A DNA stretch of 6,519 nucleotides from an uncultured Bacteroidota bacterium (lineage in GTDB: Bacteria; Bacteroidota; Bacteroidia; Bacteroidales; 4484-276): contig CAIYZW010000720.1 in assembly GCA_903930725.1 (NCBI GenBank), positions 1 through 6,519 of the forward strand. The letters are read 5' to 3'. The notes below the pieces were generated by a model. The model saw only the letters and a program-made list of their open reading frames with translations. It did no database searches and was not told the origin of the DNA. Positions 5,745 to 6,519 of this stretch are shown piece after piece; within the stretch, counting starts at the first letter, position 1; every line of letters starts with the position of its first letter. The position numbers and the translations under genes were made by a program.

Positions 5745-6519
5745 ATGCCAGCAAATCAAACAATTTCAGGCAATGTTTTTAACCTTTACGGCAATTCCCG
5801 CAGCGAGGAAATCGCCGAAAGGCCGGTAAAAAAATTACCGACACCACGAGCAGGAAAACTGAGGGAACTTTATCTTCAGGCCAAATCATCTGCCAGCATG
5901 GAATTTCCGTATTGGTACACCCGGCGCTGGGAAGAACTTGATGGCGAAATCACCATTGTCCGGCGGGCTGCTGCATTAAAGGCAGGTTTTGAACACCTTA
6001 CCCCGACAATTTTCCCTGGTGAATTATTGGTGATGGGCAAAACCCGTTACCTGCGCGGCTCTTATCCTCTGCCCTGGCTTTCGGAGGCTTTTTTTATGGC
6101 TGCCGAAGATGATCTTTATAAACAAGCTTTAAAAGATGGAAAAATATCTGCCGACAAAGTTACTACGATGGGGCAGGGCGGTGGAAACGTGACGCACAGC
6201 GAAGGCAACGTGATTTCGATTGCCGGCAAATTCGGGATGCGAAAAGAAGAAATGCCCATTTTGCTGAAAACCGCCCGAAAATGGCACAACAAATCCGTTG
6301 ACGATGTTGGCCACCGATACGAACAAATGGTGCCGGGTTATAAAGAAAAGGAAGCCATCATGCGGGCCGTCATATGTATGTTCGACTCGGGTTACACCTT
6401 GCCGCAGGGGCGCGAGGTGATCAATTATTATTACCCGCTGCAATACGGCATTGGCGGCATCATCAACATCTGCGAAAAAGCGATAAATGAAGTTGCCGGT
6501 GCTCCCGGAATGGACAGGT
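5745..6519 (+). CDS. Glycyl radical enzyme, arylacetate decarboxylase-like, N-terminal part (3' end outside window)
   Basis: Translation from the ATG at 5745 gives 258 codons with no stop, plus one extra base at the window edge, so the gene continues to the right. The segment belongs to the pyruvate formate-lyase/glycyl radical enzyme superfamily. Matching blocks are SMEFPYWYTRRW (51-62), VRRAAALKAGFEHLTP (72-87), PGELLVMGKTRYLRGSYPLPW (91-111, an N-terminal scaffold block), GQGGGNVTHSEGNVISIAGK (143-162) and CMFDSGYTLPQGREVINYYYP (211-231). From memory these track 4-hydroxyphenylacetate decarboxylase (HpdB) far better than pyruvate formate-lyase, and relatives include indoleacetate and phenylacetate decarboxylases. 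Such enzymes make p-cresol, skatole or toluene in anaerobic amino acid fermentation. The thiyl cysteine and the C-terminal glycyl loop would lie beyond the window, as would an activating SAM-radical enzyme. The start is supported by an AT-rich leader and a plausible promoter. The superfamily is confident; the exact substrate is not. Confidence 0.88.
   Translation, partial: MPANQTISGNVFNLYGNSRSEEIAERPVKKLPTPRAGKLRELYLQAKSSASMEFPYWYTRRWEELDGEITIVRRAAALKAGFEHLTPTIFPGELLVMGKTRYLRGSYPLPWLSEAFFMAAEDDLYKQALKDGKISADKVTTMGQGGGNVTHSEGNVISIAGKFGMRKEEMPILLKTARKWHNKSVDDVGHRYEQMVPGYKEKEAIMRAVICMFDSGYTLPQGREVINYYYPLQYGIGGIINICEKAINEVAGAPGMDR

Noticed and set aside
6129..6443. A 104-codon minus-strand open frame
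   Set aside because: It lies opposite the glycyl radical enzyme, whose plus-strand frame shows clear family motifs; the minus frame shows none.
5745..6519. Pyruvate formate-lyase (pflB) as the specific identity
   Set aside because: The N-terminal blocks differ from classical PFL as I remember it and match the HPAD-like branch instead; only the superfamily is shared.

Overview
The window looks like a chromosomal segment of a Bacteroidota bacterium, probably an anaerobic or facultative member of the Bacteroidales/Marinilabiliales side. This is an inference. It rests on the lack of Shine-Dalgarno sequences before most starts, AT-rich leaders with several near-matches to the Bacteroidota -33 TTTG / -7 TAnnTTTG promoter, the protein style of the secreted peptidases, and a dispersed GCAGAG/GCAAAG-type repeat. 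No RNA gene, insertion sequence, CRISPR array or integrase is visible.

Layout, left to right. (1) 2-286 (+): C-terminal 94 residues of methylglyoxal synthase (mgsA), cut by the window edge. (2) 315-1922 (+): an exported M14 zinc carboxypeptidase, 28 bp after mgsA. (3) 2096-3727 (+): an exported C69 (PepD-type) dipeptidase whose predicted nucleophile Cys23 directly follows the signal sequence. (4) A terminator-like hairpin at 3793-3822. (5) 3861-4769 (+): an unrecognised protein with an N-terminal membrane anchor, a long coiled coil and a C-terminal beta-rich domain. (6) 4819-4911: an imperfectly palindromic cluster of short GCARAG repeats between convergent genes. (7) 4939-5556 (-): an exosortase/archaeosortase-family membrane protein with the Cys, Arg and His active-site residues. 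(8) 5745-6519 (+): the first 258 codons of a glycyl radical enzyme, divergent from the exosortase gene and running off the right edge. From remembered family sequences it resembles 4-hydroxyphenylacetate decarboxylase and related arylacetate decarboxylases.

How the genes may work together. The two exported peptidases would supply amino acids and dipeptides from external protein. The glycyl radical enzyme, if it is an arylacetate decarboxylase, would act at the end of aromatic amino acid fermentation and make p-cresol, skatole or toluene. Methylglyoxal synthase is a bypass of lower glycolysis. This link is metabolic inference only, because the genes are not in one operon. The exosortase implies a set of C-terminally tagged surface proteins encoded elsewhere; no tagged substrate is seen here. 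The most interesting items are the glycyl radical enzyme, the lone exosortase and its start site, and the palindromic repeat cluster.
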